A stretch of DNA of 64,000 nt from Bathymodiolus brooksi (GCA_963680875.1 OY804579.1:38276397-38340396); one strand, 5' to 3'; shown: positions 23,468-36,411, counted from the first letter of the stretch. Notes: a model not told the origin generated them from the sequence alone. Made by a program: numbers and translations.

Positions 23468-23879
23468 TTTATAACGTTCTTTTAACGTTACGTTTGGTAA
23501 CGTAGTTCACCTTGCGTGACGGACGTCAAACGTTTTAGGAAATATTTCGAAAAACGCAAATGCGTGCACACGATAATGTACAGTAATGCGTTCCCAATAC
23601 ACGTGTACGTTTCAGACTTTGAATTATTTCACCTGAAACGATTTCGAAACGCAACAGAAATTTAACGACTTATGAACGCATATGAGTTTTCTAAACGTTT
23701 TGAATGTACGTATGAACTCAGCAAAAAATAAAAATCCAACAATATTAACAAAAATATGACTCCATTTTTTCCTGGTTCTCCCAATTTGGAGTGATTTTGT
23801 TATTGTTGTTTATAGTGTATGCTTGGTAAGTAAATTACAAAAAGAGGAAAGGTCTGCAGGTGTTTTTCACATTTGAGTC

Positions 23880-24215
23880 CGTGAGTGAGGGATTGTTGCT
23901 TACCGCCAAATGAGCAATGTTTTTGCTATATCATGGCAAGAACAAGCTACATTGCGATGATATGATGAAGTCCGCTTTGAACTAGTGACCAACACTTAGA
24001 TGAATCTTAGTGCTAGCTCATTGAAATAGCAGTCCTTTGGTAGTTATGTCGCTCCACTCGGACACATTATCCTGATTCTTATCCAACCAGTCTTTGCTCT
24101 TACTTTTTAATACTGTGCTTTACAGTCTTTGTCGGTTTGATCCGACCGTAGCTCGAATTCATGAAATACCGCACTCCGGGCGAGCACGTTAACTATTACC
24201 CCACCAATGCGTAAA
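23880..24215 (-). mobile_element. SINE family C, near full length
   Basis: The plus strand runs from the tail (GTGAGTGAGGGATTGTTGC, TTTGCTATATCATGGC) through a single TATGTCGCTCCACTCGGACA segment to a head whose reverse complement has GTTAACGTGCTCGCCCGG and ATGAATTCGAGC. It is a useful unexpanded reference for the satellite unit. Confidence 0.8.
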
Positions 24216-24294
24216 ATGCAGACCTTCACATATATCGTTGTATAGAATGACGAGTCCTAATCTTTAACTATAAACATAATGCTATGTAAAGAAA

Positions 24295-24725
24295 AGTTTG
24301 AAGATACCAAAGGATTAATCAGAAGCCGTAACTCGACGGACAGACAATACAATGGCCAAATGAAAACAATGAATGATCTGCAAAACGCTACACAGAAAAC
24401 GGAAAACTTAACAATACGAACCCCACTAAAAACCGGCGGTATGTGAACTCGAGTGTTACGGAAGGGTAAGCAGTTTCTGCTCCACTAGTGGAACACGTCG
24501 AGTTACTCTAGATAAAAACGCGGTAATAACTCATGAATGAGGAAAGGAACGGATTGTGATTACGGCAAATGGAACATATCCGTGGTCATTTGTGACACAG
24601 ATATCTCTTAATGGCTCATCAAATAATGGTGGAGACTATAAAACTTGCAAAGTGATAACTTTAACTTAACCACTATAGAACCCTTGATTTGCTGCTTCGT
24701 TGTTAGCGACAACCCTCTAGCTTCG
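24295..24725 (+). repeat. GAAGATACC dispersed repeat, long copy
   Basis: Begins TTTGAAGATACCAAAGGATT, then ACAGACAATACAATGGCC, ACGAACCCCACTAAAAACCG, a CCACTAGTGGAACACGTCG segment and a distal CATTTGTGACACAG block. The order matches copies at 54308, 57337 and (reversed) 58015. No intact ORF. I have seen this family across bivalve sequences but cannot name its class. Confidence 0.7.
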
Positions 24726-24772
24726 TGACATTAAGTTGTCATATGTACAGTACTAGTTTTATTAAAGAGAAC

Positions 24773-24832
24773 CAATGGGGTTCACCTACGATTTTTACGC
24801 TAATAGGTGGCGCATGTGTTCCATCAGTTATT
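24773..24832 (+). repeat. Promoter-like 60-bp module, copy 1
   Basis: CAATGGGGTTCACCTA, a 16-bp spacer, then AGGTGGCGCATGTG and ATCAGTTATT. The same string order lies on the minus strand at 37081-37136, directly upstream of an ATGGCGGAC start. Here no ATG follows on this strand. Confidence 0.5.
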
Positions 24833-24868
24833 ACTTTCGGAACTCCTCGGCTAGCATCAATAACGTAA

Positions 24869-25060
24869 CTAATGTAAACTACGATATTGATTTACAAAAA
24901 ATGTATATGTATTCGTGTAAAATGCCACAAATGCTGTGTTTAACAAGATGAGGGTAGCTATCAAGAAGACTGACCATGCGACGAGAGTTCCTTGGACGCC
25001 AGGGAAATACGACGTGATTTGCTCGGCACATAATGACATCTCAAGCCCAATCAAGGACAT
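24869..25060 (-). CDS. Hypothetical one-helix ORF or exon
   Basis: A 63-residue frame starts MSLIGLEMSLCAEQITSYF and contains a strong hydrophobic helix (LVAWSVFLIATLILLNTAF, about residues 26-46). The frame is open upstream of the ATG for about nine more codons. A possible donor (TTTTTT then GTAAAT) lies near the end. The balanced composition in an AT-rich region is more gene-like than its neighbours, but I recognise no family and found no partner exons. It could be chance. Confidence 0.25.
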   Translation of the reverse strand: MSLIGLEMSLCAEQITSYFPGVQGTLVAWSVFLIATLILLNTAFVAFYTNTYTFFVNQYRSLH

Positions 25061-25677
25061 CGGCTTCTCAGTGTCGGGATTATTATGTTAGATGTCTTCC
25101 AGTGTTGATTGAATAAAAAGTTTATATTATTTTTACTTAAGGAATGGCTCATCTAAGAAATAGTGTTCAATATATTTAATAAGACAAAGCACTAACCATT
25201 TTACTACTGAGGGGGGGGATTTGTTTTAGAATAAAAATCGTTTATTTTCCACTATGTCCAAATTTTAACGTAGACCTGAATACACCTCAGCTCTAAAAAA
25301 TATTGCTTGTTTAGGTTAACTCGACCCTACCTAAAATTTAGTGCCTATAATCCTAGCTATTTTATTAGTTTTTCTCAACGAGCACAGTCTTGGAACATCT
25401 GCATGCCCAATATATCCAACGCAAAAAAAAGAAAAAAAAATCCTGGTCACCTTTATCTAACCTTTTTCACAGGGTTACCGGTAACCCTAAGCACACAATT
25501 AATTTGTTAGTTCTCGTATGCATGTATCTTTTATCTCATGTATGTATAAAAAATATTTTTGATCTACCCGATGCTTGAAAAAAAAATTGGATTCTCTACT
25601 GACAGACATAAAAAATCCCATGCCCCCTCCCTCTTTCACTAATAAAATTGTTGGTGTCTAATACAGAAAACAAGTGA

Positions 25678-25885
25678 GTGGGAAGACATGTCACTCTACT
25701 CGGGCACACTAATTAATATTCCGATTCCTAGCCGGCCAGTCTTTGTTCTTACTTGCATGCTTTAATAGTAGAGAAGCAACAAATACCAATGTTATAGTCT
25801 TTGGTTTGACCAGACTGGGGCTCTTTCCCATGGATCTAACACACTCAAGGCGAGAATGCTAACCATTACACCACCGATGAGACAG
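25678..25885 (-). mobile_element. SINE family C, tail-truncated
   Basis: Retains the body (GACATGTCACTCTACTCGGG, CCAGTCTTTGTTCTTACT) and the head (reverse complement GGTGTAATGGTTAGCATTC). The shared tail is missing on the left side. Confidence 0.75.
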
Positions 25886-25945
25886 GAAACCATTTTGTCT
25901 ACAGACCAATAACATAATACCACCACAACAAAAGTTATATGGTCG

Positions 25946-26050
25946 TATAAGAATAAGAATAAGAATAAGAATTTTTTATTGTCCAATAGAGGGCCCACAA
26001 GGGGCAAAGTTATTACAGTGATTCATTAAAAAATAAAAATATAAATATTG
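25946..26050 (-). mobile_element. 3' end of a non-LTR retrotransposon
   Basis: In reverse complement: TTTGCCCCTTGTGGGCCCTC, TATTGGACAATAAAAAAT, then a (TTCTTA)n microsatellite tail. A 3' UTR hairpin-like GC segment followed by a short tandem tail is typical of CR1/RTE-like LINE ends. There is no coding part here. Confidence 0.55.
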
Positions 26051-27202
26051 TACGTTACAATGAACTAATCTGCCAATAAAATATACTAAATACTCATACT
26101 AATGATAATTATAATAATAATTAAGTGCCGTCGACTATGACATTGTTGGCTACATCAGACATCAATGGTTAACTCACATGTAGTGTAGTGGTCAAGTCCT
26201 CCCCGTGTCCTATGCACACGGACAAGTACTGTACGGTAGTTGTACAAATGCAGAGGAAACCAAGGGCCGGTGCAAATAGAACTATAACACAATCGCACAC
26301 ATACTATACATGCGAAATAACTACATTTTCGAAATTGAATACATATACTGTATAAATACTTAAAGCATGAGAGAATAAATATATCACTCATACTAATATT
26401 TGTTTAAAAATCACACTGAAAAAGGAGCAGTCCTTCAAAACTTTCATTAAGCAAGGGACTTGTGCCCAAGTTGCTTAGTTGAAGTTAGTTAATACAGTCA
26501 ATATCATCAAACACACATTAAAAAGATCATAGATTAGCTTCCACTCAGATTTGAACTGACATCTTTTCAACTTTATTGAAATGTACTACCTTGTACTATA
26601 GAAGCCATAATGATTGTAATGTTACACAAAGTACACATACAGATAAATAAACCACTCAAACAAGTACTTCAAAAGCATCTTGTACAAAGGACTGTATTTA
26701 CGACATATTATTAACTACAGATGTACATGTATTTTAATCTTCACCATAGGATAGTTAAATGTTTAAATTGTGTATTTATTGACACTGATTACATCAGGTA
26801 ATAATATTCATTAAAAGTTGTTAATGTTTTGGTGATTCATGAAACCTTTTTTCTCTCTAGCTACTGTTAGTAGCGACTAGCCCCTTCGCTTAAATAGTCT
26901 TAAACTTAAAGGGTCAATATATTACTTTAATAAATATACAAGTATAACATGACAAAAAGACAAATATTTAATGGCTGACAAAAAAATTACGAATACCCAG
27001 AAAACTGAAGACTGAGACGCTCAAACAACTAAAAATCCGAACTGACATGAACTCAGATGCTCCATATGAGTCTGCAGTTCGAACTTCACTAATGCCACTT
27101 CAAGGGCGAAAGAGCTGGGGGCAATTGCTCTCCCTACTTTTAAAAATTGAGGGAGGGGGGAATAGTTTTGCCCCCCTTTCTGGCATTAAATCTAAGAAAA
27201 AC
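26051..27202. other. Intergenic DNA, no gene recognised
   Basis: Low-complexity and AT-rich. A tRNA A-box-like TAGTGGTCAAGTCC at 26185 has no B box downstream. A GGGAGGGGGGAATAG/CCCCCC stretch lies at 27155-27180, just before the composite element. Confidence 0.45.
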
Positions 27203-27232
27203 TAGAGGCTCCCAGGAGCCTGTATAGCTCAC

Positions 27233-27314
27233 CTGGGTATAATAACAACATCAGTCAATAAAACTTGATAACTCTGGGTATAATAACAACATCAGTCAAT
27301 AAAACTTGATAACT
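27233..27314 (+). repeat. 41-bp direct duplication near the left end of the composite element
   Basis: CTGGGTATAATAACAACATC...TTGATAACT occurs twice in a row (27233-27273, 27274-27314), essentially identical. Confidence 0.8.
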
Positions 27315-27530
27315 TTGGTAAAAAAAATTAACAACTGTAGCCTTTGTCATTGCAGACCCCTTCTACAAAAAAAATGTTGGGCAGGGGTTCCCCCTTTAAT
27401 GTAAGTTATCAAAATTGCTGTAAAAAAACATATATGTCAATGATTCTCAAAATGTAGCTTTTCCTACTTCACATTTTGTAATAGAGTTGCTTTCCTTTGA
27501 TTATTTGAGTAACCAAAAAAATGCATTTCA

Positions 27531-28015
27531 AGAGGAATAACTCTTCACACAGTTGTCGCACATTTTTAACTGTGGGAAAATTTTGGTAGATCTTGACATG
27601 CTGAACATTTTTGCAGTTTAATCTTTCCCTCTATCTCTAATAGTTTTTGAGATATAAGATGATAGTATTAAAATTGAGAACATTTTGATGAAAAAAGGGC
27701 AATAACTCCAAAATGGGTAATGGGATTTACTTCAAAATTGCAGGGTAGGAAGATCTTGACAGGCTGCAAATTTTTGCAATTTAAACTTGACCTTTATCTC
27801 TTATAGTTTTTGAAATATAAGACGAAAAGTATTAAAAATTTTTTTAAAATTGATGAAAAAAGGGCAAGAACTCCAAGATAGGTAATCAGATTTACTTCAA
27901 AATTGCAGGGTAGGTAGATCTTGACATGGTGCATATTTTTGCAATTTAAACTTAACATCTATCTCTTATAGTTTTTGAAATATAACACGAAAAGTATTAA
28001 AATTTAAAAAAAAAA
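27531..28015 (+). repeat. Flank repeats of the composite element
   Basis: Two to three units of about 130-150 bp share GGGCAATAACTCCAAAATGG, GGATTTACTTCAAAATTGC, GGTAGATCTTGACA and TCTTATAGTTTTTGAAATA. The same unit reappears at 35860-36100 on the other side of the core, so the core array sits between like flanks. Confidence 0.7.
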
Positions 28016-31000
28016 TTGATCGAAGGGCCGAACCGCCGGACACATTTTTGGAAGAGAACCATCCAATGACTATTTCATCAACATTTTGTTCTTATTGAGC
28101 AAATGGTTTCAGACAAGAAGATTTTTATGGGAATTTTTTGGCCATTTGAAGAAATTTCTATTTTTAGTCATGGCGGCCTTCGTGGATACAGGACGGCGCT
28201 GACGGACACAATTTAGAAAAGGGACCACCCAAGGATCATTTCAGCAAAGTTTGGTTGAGATTGGCTCAGCAGTTTCAGAGAAGATTTTTTTTTAATTTCA
28301 TCCCCCCTTTTTTCTAATTTGCATAATCGGTCAAAATAGGCAAAAGTTCAAAGTTCATAAAAAATCCCGTAATATATGTTAAAAAGCTCATCATTATGAT
28401 TATACAGTTCAAATTTGGGCACTTTCTGGTTTAAAATAGAGCAGTTTTGGCCATTTGAAGAAATTTCTATTTTTTAGTAATGGTGGCCATCTTGGATACA
28501 GGACGGCACTGACGGACACAAATTTGAAAGGGGACCACCCAAGGATCATTTGAGCAAAGTTTGGTTGAGATTGGCTCAGTAGTTTCAGAGGAGAAGATTT
28601 TTTTTTAATTTCTTCCCCCTTTTTTTCTATTTTTAGCTTGGCGGCCATCTTGGTTGGAAGTCGGGATCACCGGACACAATTTTGGAAGGGGGCCATCCAA
28701 GGATCATTCCACAAAAGTTTGGTTGCAATTGGCCCAGTGGTTTCTAAGAAGAAGATTTTTATGTGAATTTCCCATAGGGTCCTATGTTAAGCTAATCTCG
28801 GCTGTGGGGGCCATCTTGATCGAAGGGCCGAACCGCCGGACACACTTTTGGAAGAGAACCATCCAATGACTATTTCATCAAAATTTTGTTCTTATTGATC
28901 AAATGGTTTCAGACAAGAAGATTTTTATGGGAATTTCCCATAGGGTCCTATGTTAAATTAAGTTTGGCTGTGGCGGCCATCTTGGTCGGTGTTCTGAAAT
29001 GCCGGACACAATTTCGGAAGAGGACCACCCAAGGATCATTTGAGCAAAGTTTGGTTGAGATTGGCTCAGTAGTTTCAGAGGAGAAGATTTTTTTAATTTC
29101 ATCCCCCCTTTTTTCTAATTTGCATAATCGGTCAAAATAGGCAAAAGTTCAAAGTTCATAAAAAATCCCGTAATATATGTTAAAAAGCTCATCATTATGC
29201 TTATACAGTTCAAATTTGGGCACTTTCTGGCTTAAACTAAAGCAGTTTTGGCCATTTGAAGAAATTTCTATTTTTAGTAATGGCGGCCATCTTGGATACA
29301 GGACGGCGCTGACGGACACTGTTTTGGAAAGGGGACCACCCAAGGATCATTTCAGTAAAGGTTGGTTGAGATTGGCTCAGTAGTTTCAGAGGAGAAGATT
29401 TTTTTTTAATTTCATCCCCCCTTTTTTCTAATTTGCATAATCGGTCAAAATAGGCAAAAGTTCAAAGTTCATACAAAATCCCGTAACATATGTTAAAAAG
29501 CTCATCATTATGCTTATACAGTTCAAATTTGGGCACTTTCTGGCTTAAAATAGAGCAGTTTTGGCCATTTGAAGAAATTTCCATTTTAAGTCATGGCGGC
29601 CTTCGTGGATACAAGACGGCGCTGACGCACACATTTTTGAAAGGGGACCACCCAAGGATCATTTCAGCAAAGTTTGGTTGAGATTGGCTCAGTAGTTTCA
29701 GAGGAGAAGATTTTTTTTTAATTTCATCCCCCCTTTTTTCTAATTTGCATAAACGGTCAAAATAGGCAAAAGTTCAAAGTTCATAAAAAATCCCGTAATA
29801 TATGTTAAAAAGCTCATCATTATGATTATACAGTTCAAATTTGGGCACTTTCTGGCTTAAAATAGAGCAGTTTTGGCCATTTGAAGAAATTTCCATTTTA
29901 AGTCATGGCGGCCTTCGTGGATACAAGACGGCGCTGACGCACACATTTTTGAAAGGGGACCACCCAAGGATCATTTCAGCAAAGTTTGGTTGAGATTGGC
30001 TCAGTAGTTTCAGAGGAGAAGATTTTTTTTTAATTTCATCCCCCCTTTTTTCTAATTTGCATAATCGGTCAAAATAGGCAAAAGTTCAAAGTTCATAAAA
30101 AATCCCGTAATATATGTTAAAAAGCTCATCATTATGATTATACAGTTCAAATTTGGGCACTTTCTGGCTTAAAATAGAGCAGTTTTGGCCATTTGAAGAA
30201 ATTTCTATTTTTAGTAATGGTGGCCATCTTGGATACAGGACGGCACTGACGGACACAATTTTGAAAGGGGACCACCCAAGGATCATTTGAGCAAAGTTTG
30301 GTTGAGATTGGCTCAGTAGTTTCAGAGAAGATTTTTTTAATTTCTTCTCCCCTTTTTTTCTATTTTTAGCTTGGCGGCCATCTTGGTTGGAAGTCGGTAT
30401 CACCGGACACAATTTTGGAAGGGGGCCATCCAAGGATCATTCCACAAAAGTTTGGTTGCAATTGGCCCAGTGGTTTCTGAGGAGAAGATTTTTATGTGAA
30501 TTTCCCATAGGGTCCTATGTTAAGCTAAGCTCGGCTGTGGGGGCCATCTTGATCGAAGGGCCGAACCGCCGGACACACTTTTGGAAGAGAACCATCCAAT
30601 GACTATTTCATCAAAATTTTGTTCTTATTGAGCAAATGGTTTCAGACAAGAAGATTTTTATGGGAATTTCCCATAGGGTTCTATGTTAAATTAAGTTTGG
30701 CTGTGGCGGCCATCTTGGTCGGTGTTCTGAAATGCCGGACACATTTTGGAAGAGGACCACCCAAGAATCATTTCAGCAAAGTTTGGTTGAGATTGGCTGT
30801 AGTTTCAGAGGAGAAGTTTTTTTTTTAATTCCATCCCCCCTTTTTTCTAATTTGCATAATCGGTCAAAATAGGCAAAAGTTCAAAGTTCATAAAAAATCT
30901 CGTAATATATGTTAAAAAGCTCATCATTATGCTTGTACAGTTCAAATTTGGGCACTTTCTGGCTTAAAATAGAGCAGTTTTGGCCATTTGAAGAAATTTC

Positions 31001-34000
31001 CATTTTTAGTCATGGCGGCCTTCGTGGATACAAGACGGCGCTGACGCACACATTTTTGAAAGGGGACCACCCAAGGATCATTTCAGCAAAGTTTGGTTGA
31101 GATTGGCTCAGTAGTTTCAGAGGAGAAGATTTTTTTTTAATTTCATCCCCCCTTTTTTCTAATTTGCATAAACGGTCAAAATAGGCAAAAGTTCAAAGTT
31201 CATAAAAAATCCCGTAATATATGTTAAAAAGCTCATCATTATGATTATACAGTTCAAATTTGGGCACTTTCTGGCTTAAAATAGAGCAGTTTTGGCCATT
31301 TGAAGAAATTTCTATTTTTAGTAATGGTGGCCATCTTGGATACAGGACGGCACTGACGGACACAATTTTGAAAGGGGACCACCCAAGGATCATTTGAGCA
31401 AAGTTTGGTTGAGATTGGCTCAGTAGTTTCAGAGAAGATTTTTTTTAATTTCTTCTCCCCTTTTTTTCTATTTTTAGCTTGGCGGCCATCTTGGTTGGAA
31501 GTCGGTATCACCGGACACAATTTTGGAAGGGGGCCATCCAAGGATCATTCCACAAAAGTTTGGTTGCAATTGGCCCAGTGGTTTCTGAGGAGAAGATTTT
31601 TATGTGAATTTCCCATAGGGTCCTATGTTAAGCTAAGCTCGGCTGTGGGGGCCATCTTGATCGAAGGGCCGAACCGCCGGACACACTTTTGGAAGAGAAC
31701 CATCCAATGACTATTTCATCAAAATTTTGTTCTTATTGAGCAAATGGTTTCAGACAAGAAGATTTTTATGGGAATTTCCCATAGGGTCCTATGTTAAATT
31801 AAGTTTGGCTGTGGCGGCCATCTTGGTCGGTGTTCTGAAATGCCGGACACATTTTGGAAGAGGACCACCCAAGAATCATTTCAGCAAAGTTTGGTTGAGA
31901 TTGGCTGTAGTTTCAGAGGAGAAGTTTTTTTTTTAATTCCATCCCCCCTTTTTTCTAATTTGCATAATCGGTCAAAATAGGCAAAAGTTCAAAGTTCATA
32001 AAAAATCCCGTAATATATGTTAAAAAGCTCATCATTATGCTTGTACAGTTCAAATTTGGGCACTTTCTGGCTTAAACTAGAGCAGTTTTGGCCATTTGAA
32101 AAAATTTCTATTTTTAGTAATGGCGGCCATCTTGGATACAGGACGGCGCTGACGGACACAATTTTGAAAGGGGACCACCCAAGGATCATTTCAGTAAAGG
32201 TTGGTTGAGATTGACTCAGTAGTTTCAGAGGAGAAGATTTTTTTTAAATTTCATCCCCCCTTTTTTCTATTTTTAGCTTGGCGGCCATATTGGTTGGAAG
32301 TCGGGATCACCGGACACAATTTTGGAAGGGGACCATCCAAGGATCATTCCACAAAAGTTTGGTTGCAATTGGCCCAGTGGTTTCTGAGGAGAAGATTTTT
32401 ATGTGAATTTCCCATAGAGTCCTATGTTAAGCTAAGTTCGGCTGTGGGGGCCATCTTGATTGAAGGGCCGAACCGCCGGACACCTTTTTGGAAGAGAACC
32501 ATCCAATGACTATTTCATAAAAATTTTGTTCTTATTGATCAAATGGTTTCAGACAAGAAGATTTTTATGGGAATTTCCCATAGGGTCCTATGTTAAATTA
32601 AGTTCGGGTGTGGCGGCCATCTTGGTCGGTGTTCTGAAATACCGGACACAATTTTGGAAGAGGACCACCCAAGAATCATTTCAGCAAAGTTTGCTTGAGA
32701 TTGGCTCAGTAGTTTCAGAGGAGAAGATGTTTTTTAAATTTCATCCCCCCTTTTTTCTAATTTGCTCATCATTATGCTTATACAGTTCAAATTTGGGCAC
32801 TTTCTGGCTTAAAATCGAGCAGTTTTGGCCATTTGAAGAAATTTCTATTTTTAGTAATGTCGGCCATCTTGGATAAGAACGGCGCTGACGGACACAATTT
32901 TGAAAAGGGACCACCCAAGGATCATTTCAGCAAAGTTTGGTTGAGATTGGCTCAGTAGTTTCAGAGGAGAAGATTTTTTTTTAATTTCATCTCCCCTTTT
33001 TACTAATTTGCATAATCGGTCAAAATAGGCAAAAGTTCAAAGCTCATAAAAAATCTCGTAATATATGTTAAAAAGCTCATCATTATGCTTATACAGTTCA
33101 AATTTGGGCACTTTCTGGCATAAACTAGAGCAGTTTTGGCCATTTGAAGAAATTTCTATTTTTAGTAATGGCGGCCATCTTGGATAAGAACGGCGCTGAC
33201 GGACACAATTTTGAAAAGGGACCACCCAAGGATCATTTCAGCAAAGTTTGGTTGAGATTGGCTCAGTAGTTTCAGAGGAGAAGATTTTTTTTTAATTTCA
33301 TCTCCCCTTTTTACTAATTTGCATAATCGGTCAACATAGGCAAAAGTTCAAAGCTCATTAAAAATCTCGTAATATATGTTAAAAAGCTCATCATTATGCT
33401 TATACAGTTCAAATTTGGGCACTTTCTGGCATAAACTAGAGCAGTTTTGGCCATTTGAAGAAATTTCTATTTTTAGTAATGGCGGCCATCTTGGATAAGA
33501 ACGGCGCTGACGGACACAATTTTGAAAAGGGACCACCCAAGGATCATTTGAGCAAAGTTTGGTTGAGATTGGCTCAGTAGTTTCAGAGGAGAAGATTTTT
33601 TTTTAATTTCATCCCCCCTTTTTTCTAATTTGCATAATCGGTCAAAATAGGCAAAAGTTCAAAGCTCATAAATAATCTCGTAATATATGTTAAAAAGCTC
33701 ATCATTATGCTTATACAGTTCAAATTTGGGCACTTTCTGGCATAAACTAGAGCAGTTTTGGCCATTTGAAGAAATTTCTATTTTTAGTAATGGCAGCCAT
33801 CTTGGATACAGGACGGCGCTGACGGACACAATTTTGAAAAGGGACCACCCAAGGATCATTTCAGCAAAGTTTGGTTGAGATTGGCTCAGTAGTTTCAGAG
33901 GAGAAGATTTTTTTTAAATTTCATCCCCCCTTTTTCTATTTTTAGCTTGGCGGCTATCTGGGTTGGAAGTCGGGATCACCGGACACAATTTTTGAAGGGG

Positions 34001-35850
34001 ACCATCCAAGGATCATTCCACAAAAGTTTGGTTGTAATTGGCCCAGTGGTTTCTGAGGAGAAGATTTTTATGTGAATTTCCCATAGAGTCCTATGTTAAG
34101 CTAAGTTCGGCTGTGGGGGCCATCTTGATTGAAGGGCCGAACCGCCGGACACATTTTTGGAAGAGAACCATCCAATGACTATTTCATCAAAATTTTGTTC
34201 TTATTGATCAAATGGTTTCAGACAAGAAGATTTTTATGGGAATTTCCCATAGGGTCCTATGTTAAATTAAGTTCGGGTGTGGCGGCCATCTTGGTCGGTG
34301 TTCTGAAATGCCGCACACAATTTTGGAAGAGGACCACCCAAGAATCATTTCAGCAAAGTTTGGTTGAGATTGACTCAGTAGTTTCAGAGGAGAAGATTTT
34401 TTTTTAAATTTCATCTCCCCTTTTTTCTAATTTGAATAATCGGTCAAAATAGGCAAAAGTTCAAAGTTCATAAAAAATCCCGTAATATATGTTAAGAAGC
34501 TCATCATTATGCTTATACAGTTCAAATTTGGGCACTTTCTGGTTTAAAATAGAGCAGTTTTGGACATTTGAAGAAATTTCTATTTTTAGTCATGGCGGCC
34601 ATCTTGGATACAGGACGGCGCTGACGGACAAAATTTTGAAAGGGGACCACCCAAGGATCATTTCAGCAAAGTTTGGTTGAGATTGGCTCAGTAGTTTCAG
34701 AGGAGAAGATTTTTTTTTAATTTCATCCCCCCTTTTTTCTATGTTTAGCTTGGCGGCCATCTTGGTTGGAAGTCGGGATCACCGGACACAATTTTGGAAG
34801 GGGGCCATCCAAGGATCATTCCACAAAAGTTTGGTTTGCAATTGGCCCAGTGGTTTCTGAGGAGAAGATTTTTATGTGAATTTCCCATAGGGTCCTATGT
34901 TAAGCTAAGTTCGGCTGTGGGGGCCATCTTGATCGAAGGGCCGAACGCCGGACACATTTTTGGAAGAGAACCATCCAATGACTATTTCATCAAAATGTTG
35001 TTCTTATTGAGCAAATGGTTTCAGACAAGAAGATTTTTATGGGAATTTCCCATAGGGTCCTATGTTAAATTACAAATGTAAGTTCGGCTGTGGCGGCCAT
35101 CTTGGTCGGTGTTCTGAAATGCCGGACACAATTTTGGAAGAGGACCACCCAAGAATCATTTCAGCAAAGTTTGGTTGAGATTGGCTCAGTAGTTTCAGAG
35201 GAGAAGATTTTTTTTAAATTTCATCTCCCCTTTTTTCTAATTTGCATAATCGGTCAAAATAGGCAAAAGTTCAAGGTTCATAAAAAATTCCGTAATATAT
35301 GTTAAAAAGCTCATCATTATGCTTATACAGTTCAAATTTGGGCACTTTCTGGCTTAAAATAGAGCAGTTTTGGCCATTTGAAGAAATTTTTATTTTTAGT
35401 CATGGCGGCCATCGTGGATACTGGACGGCGCTGACGGACACAATATTGAAAGGGGACCACCCAAGGATCATTTCAGCAAAGTTTGGTTGAGATTGGCTCA
35501 GCAGTTTCAGAGGAGAAGATTTTTTTTAAATTTCATCCCCCTTTTTTCTAATTTGCATAATCGGTCAATATAGGCAAATGTTCAAGGTTCATAAAAAATT
35601 CCGTAATATATGAGATTGGCTCAGTAGTTTCAGAGGAGAAGATTTTTTTTTTAATTTCATCCCCCCTTTTTTCTATTTTTAGCCTTGCGGTCATCTTGGT
35701 TGGAAATTGGGATCATCGGACACAAATTTGGAAGGGGGCCATCTAAGGATCATTCCACAAAAGTTTGGTTGCAATTGGCCCAGTGGTTTCTGAGGAGAAG
35801 AAATTTTTTTTAATTTCATCCCCCCTTTTTTCTAATTTGCATAATCGGGC
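28016..35850 (+). repeat. Core array: ~160-bp repeats in 311- and 803-bp higher-order units
   Basis: The basic ~160-bp unit carries GGCGGCCATCTTGG, CGGACACAATTTTGG, CCAAGGATCATT and GGTTTCTGAGGAGAAGATTT variants. The marker GCAAAAGTTCAAAGTTCATA recurs every 311 bp in 29455-30077 and 33029-33651, or every ~803 bp where a block containing CCGAACCGCCGGACAC is interposed. A 1108-bp segment near 30080-31185 is duplicated next to itself. There are dozens of small ORFs on both strands but none is conserved as a protein. Confidence 0.85.
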
Positions 35851-36295
35851 AAAATGGGTAATGGGATTTACTTCAAAATTGCAGGGTAGGTAGATTTTGA
35901 CATGCTGAACATGTTTGCAGTTTCAACTTACCACCTGCCTCTTATAGTTTTTGAAATAAAGGACGAAAAGTATTAAAATTTTGAAAATTTGATGAAAAGG
36001 GGAAATAACTCCAAAATGGGTAATGGGATTTACTTCAAAATTGCAGGGTAGGTAGATCTTGATGTGCTGATCATTTTTACACCATGTCAGATTTTTGATA
36101 TTATTAACGGTTTTTGAGTTATTACCAAAAACCTGCAATTTTACCATATGTTCTATTTTTAGTAACAGCGGCCATGTTGGTTGGTGCACGGCATCAGCGG
36201 ACACAATTTTGAAACTAGACACCCTAGTGATGATTCAGACCAAGTTTAGTTTCCATTGGTCTAGTACTTTCAGAGGAGAAGATTTTTGAAAAAGT

Positions 36296-36365
36296 TTACG
36301 ACGTACGACGGACTACGGACGGACGACGGACGACGAACGACGACGACGGACGACGACGGACGCCA
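36296..36365 (+). repeat. GAC-rich simple repeat
   Basis: Irregular runs of GACGGAC and GACGAC form a purine/pyrimidine-alternating microsatellite just inside the right end of the composite element. Its reverse-complement equivalent (GTCCGTCGTCCGTCCGTC) is in both reversed copies at 51680 and 52915. Confidence 0.8.
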
Positions 36366-36411
36366 AGTGATGGCAATAGCTCAACTGACCCTTTGGGTCA
36401 GATGAGCTAAA

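Larger units (their letters stand above)
27203..36411 (+). mobile_element. 9.2-kb composite repeat element with palindromic ends
   Basis: Left end: AGAGGCTCCCAGGAGCCTG (palindrome 27206-27221), then TATAGCTCACCTGG. Right end: a GAC-rich simple repeat, GATGGCAATAGCTCA, the palindrome TGACCCTTTGGGTCA (36386-36400) and GATGAGCTAA. The interior is built from related repeats. Reversed smaller elements with the same two ends lie at 51627-53611, so these are true termini. No coding sequence survives; the many 60-140-residue ORFs inside repeat each other and come from the array. Terminal hairpins plus an internal tandem core recall Helitron-like or pearl-like molluscan elements; the class is uncertain. 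Confidence 0.75.

Noticed and set aside
26180..26225. tRNA-like head of a further SINE
   Set aside because: Only an A-box-like string (TAGTGGTCAAGTCC) is visible; no B box or shared tail follows.
28409..35490. About 25 ORFs of 60-140 residues on both strands, resembling a gene family
   Set aside because: They recur with the array period, overlap on opposite strands and translate the same repeat units; no start, splice or domain conservation.
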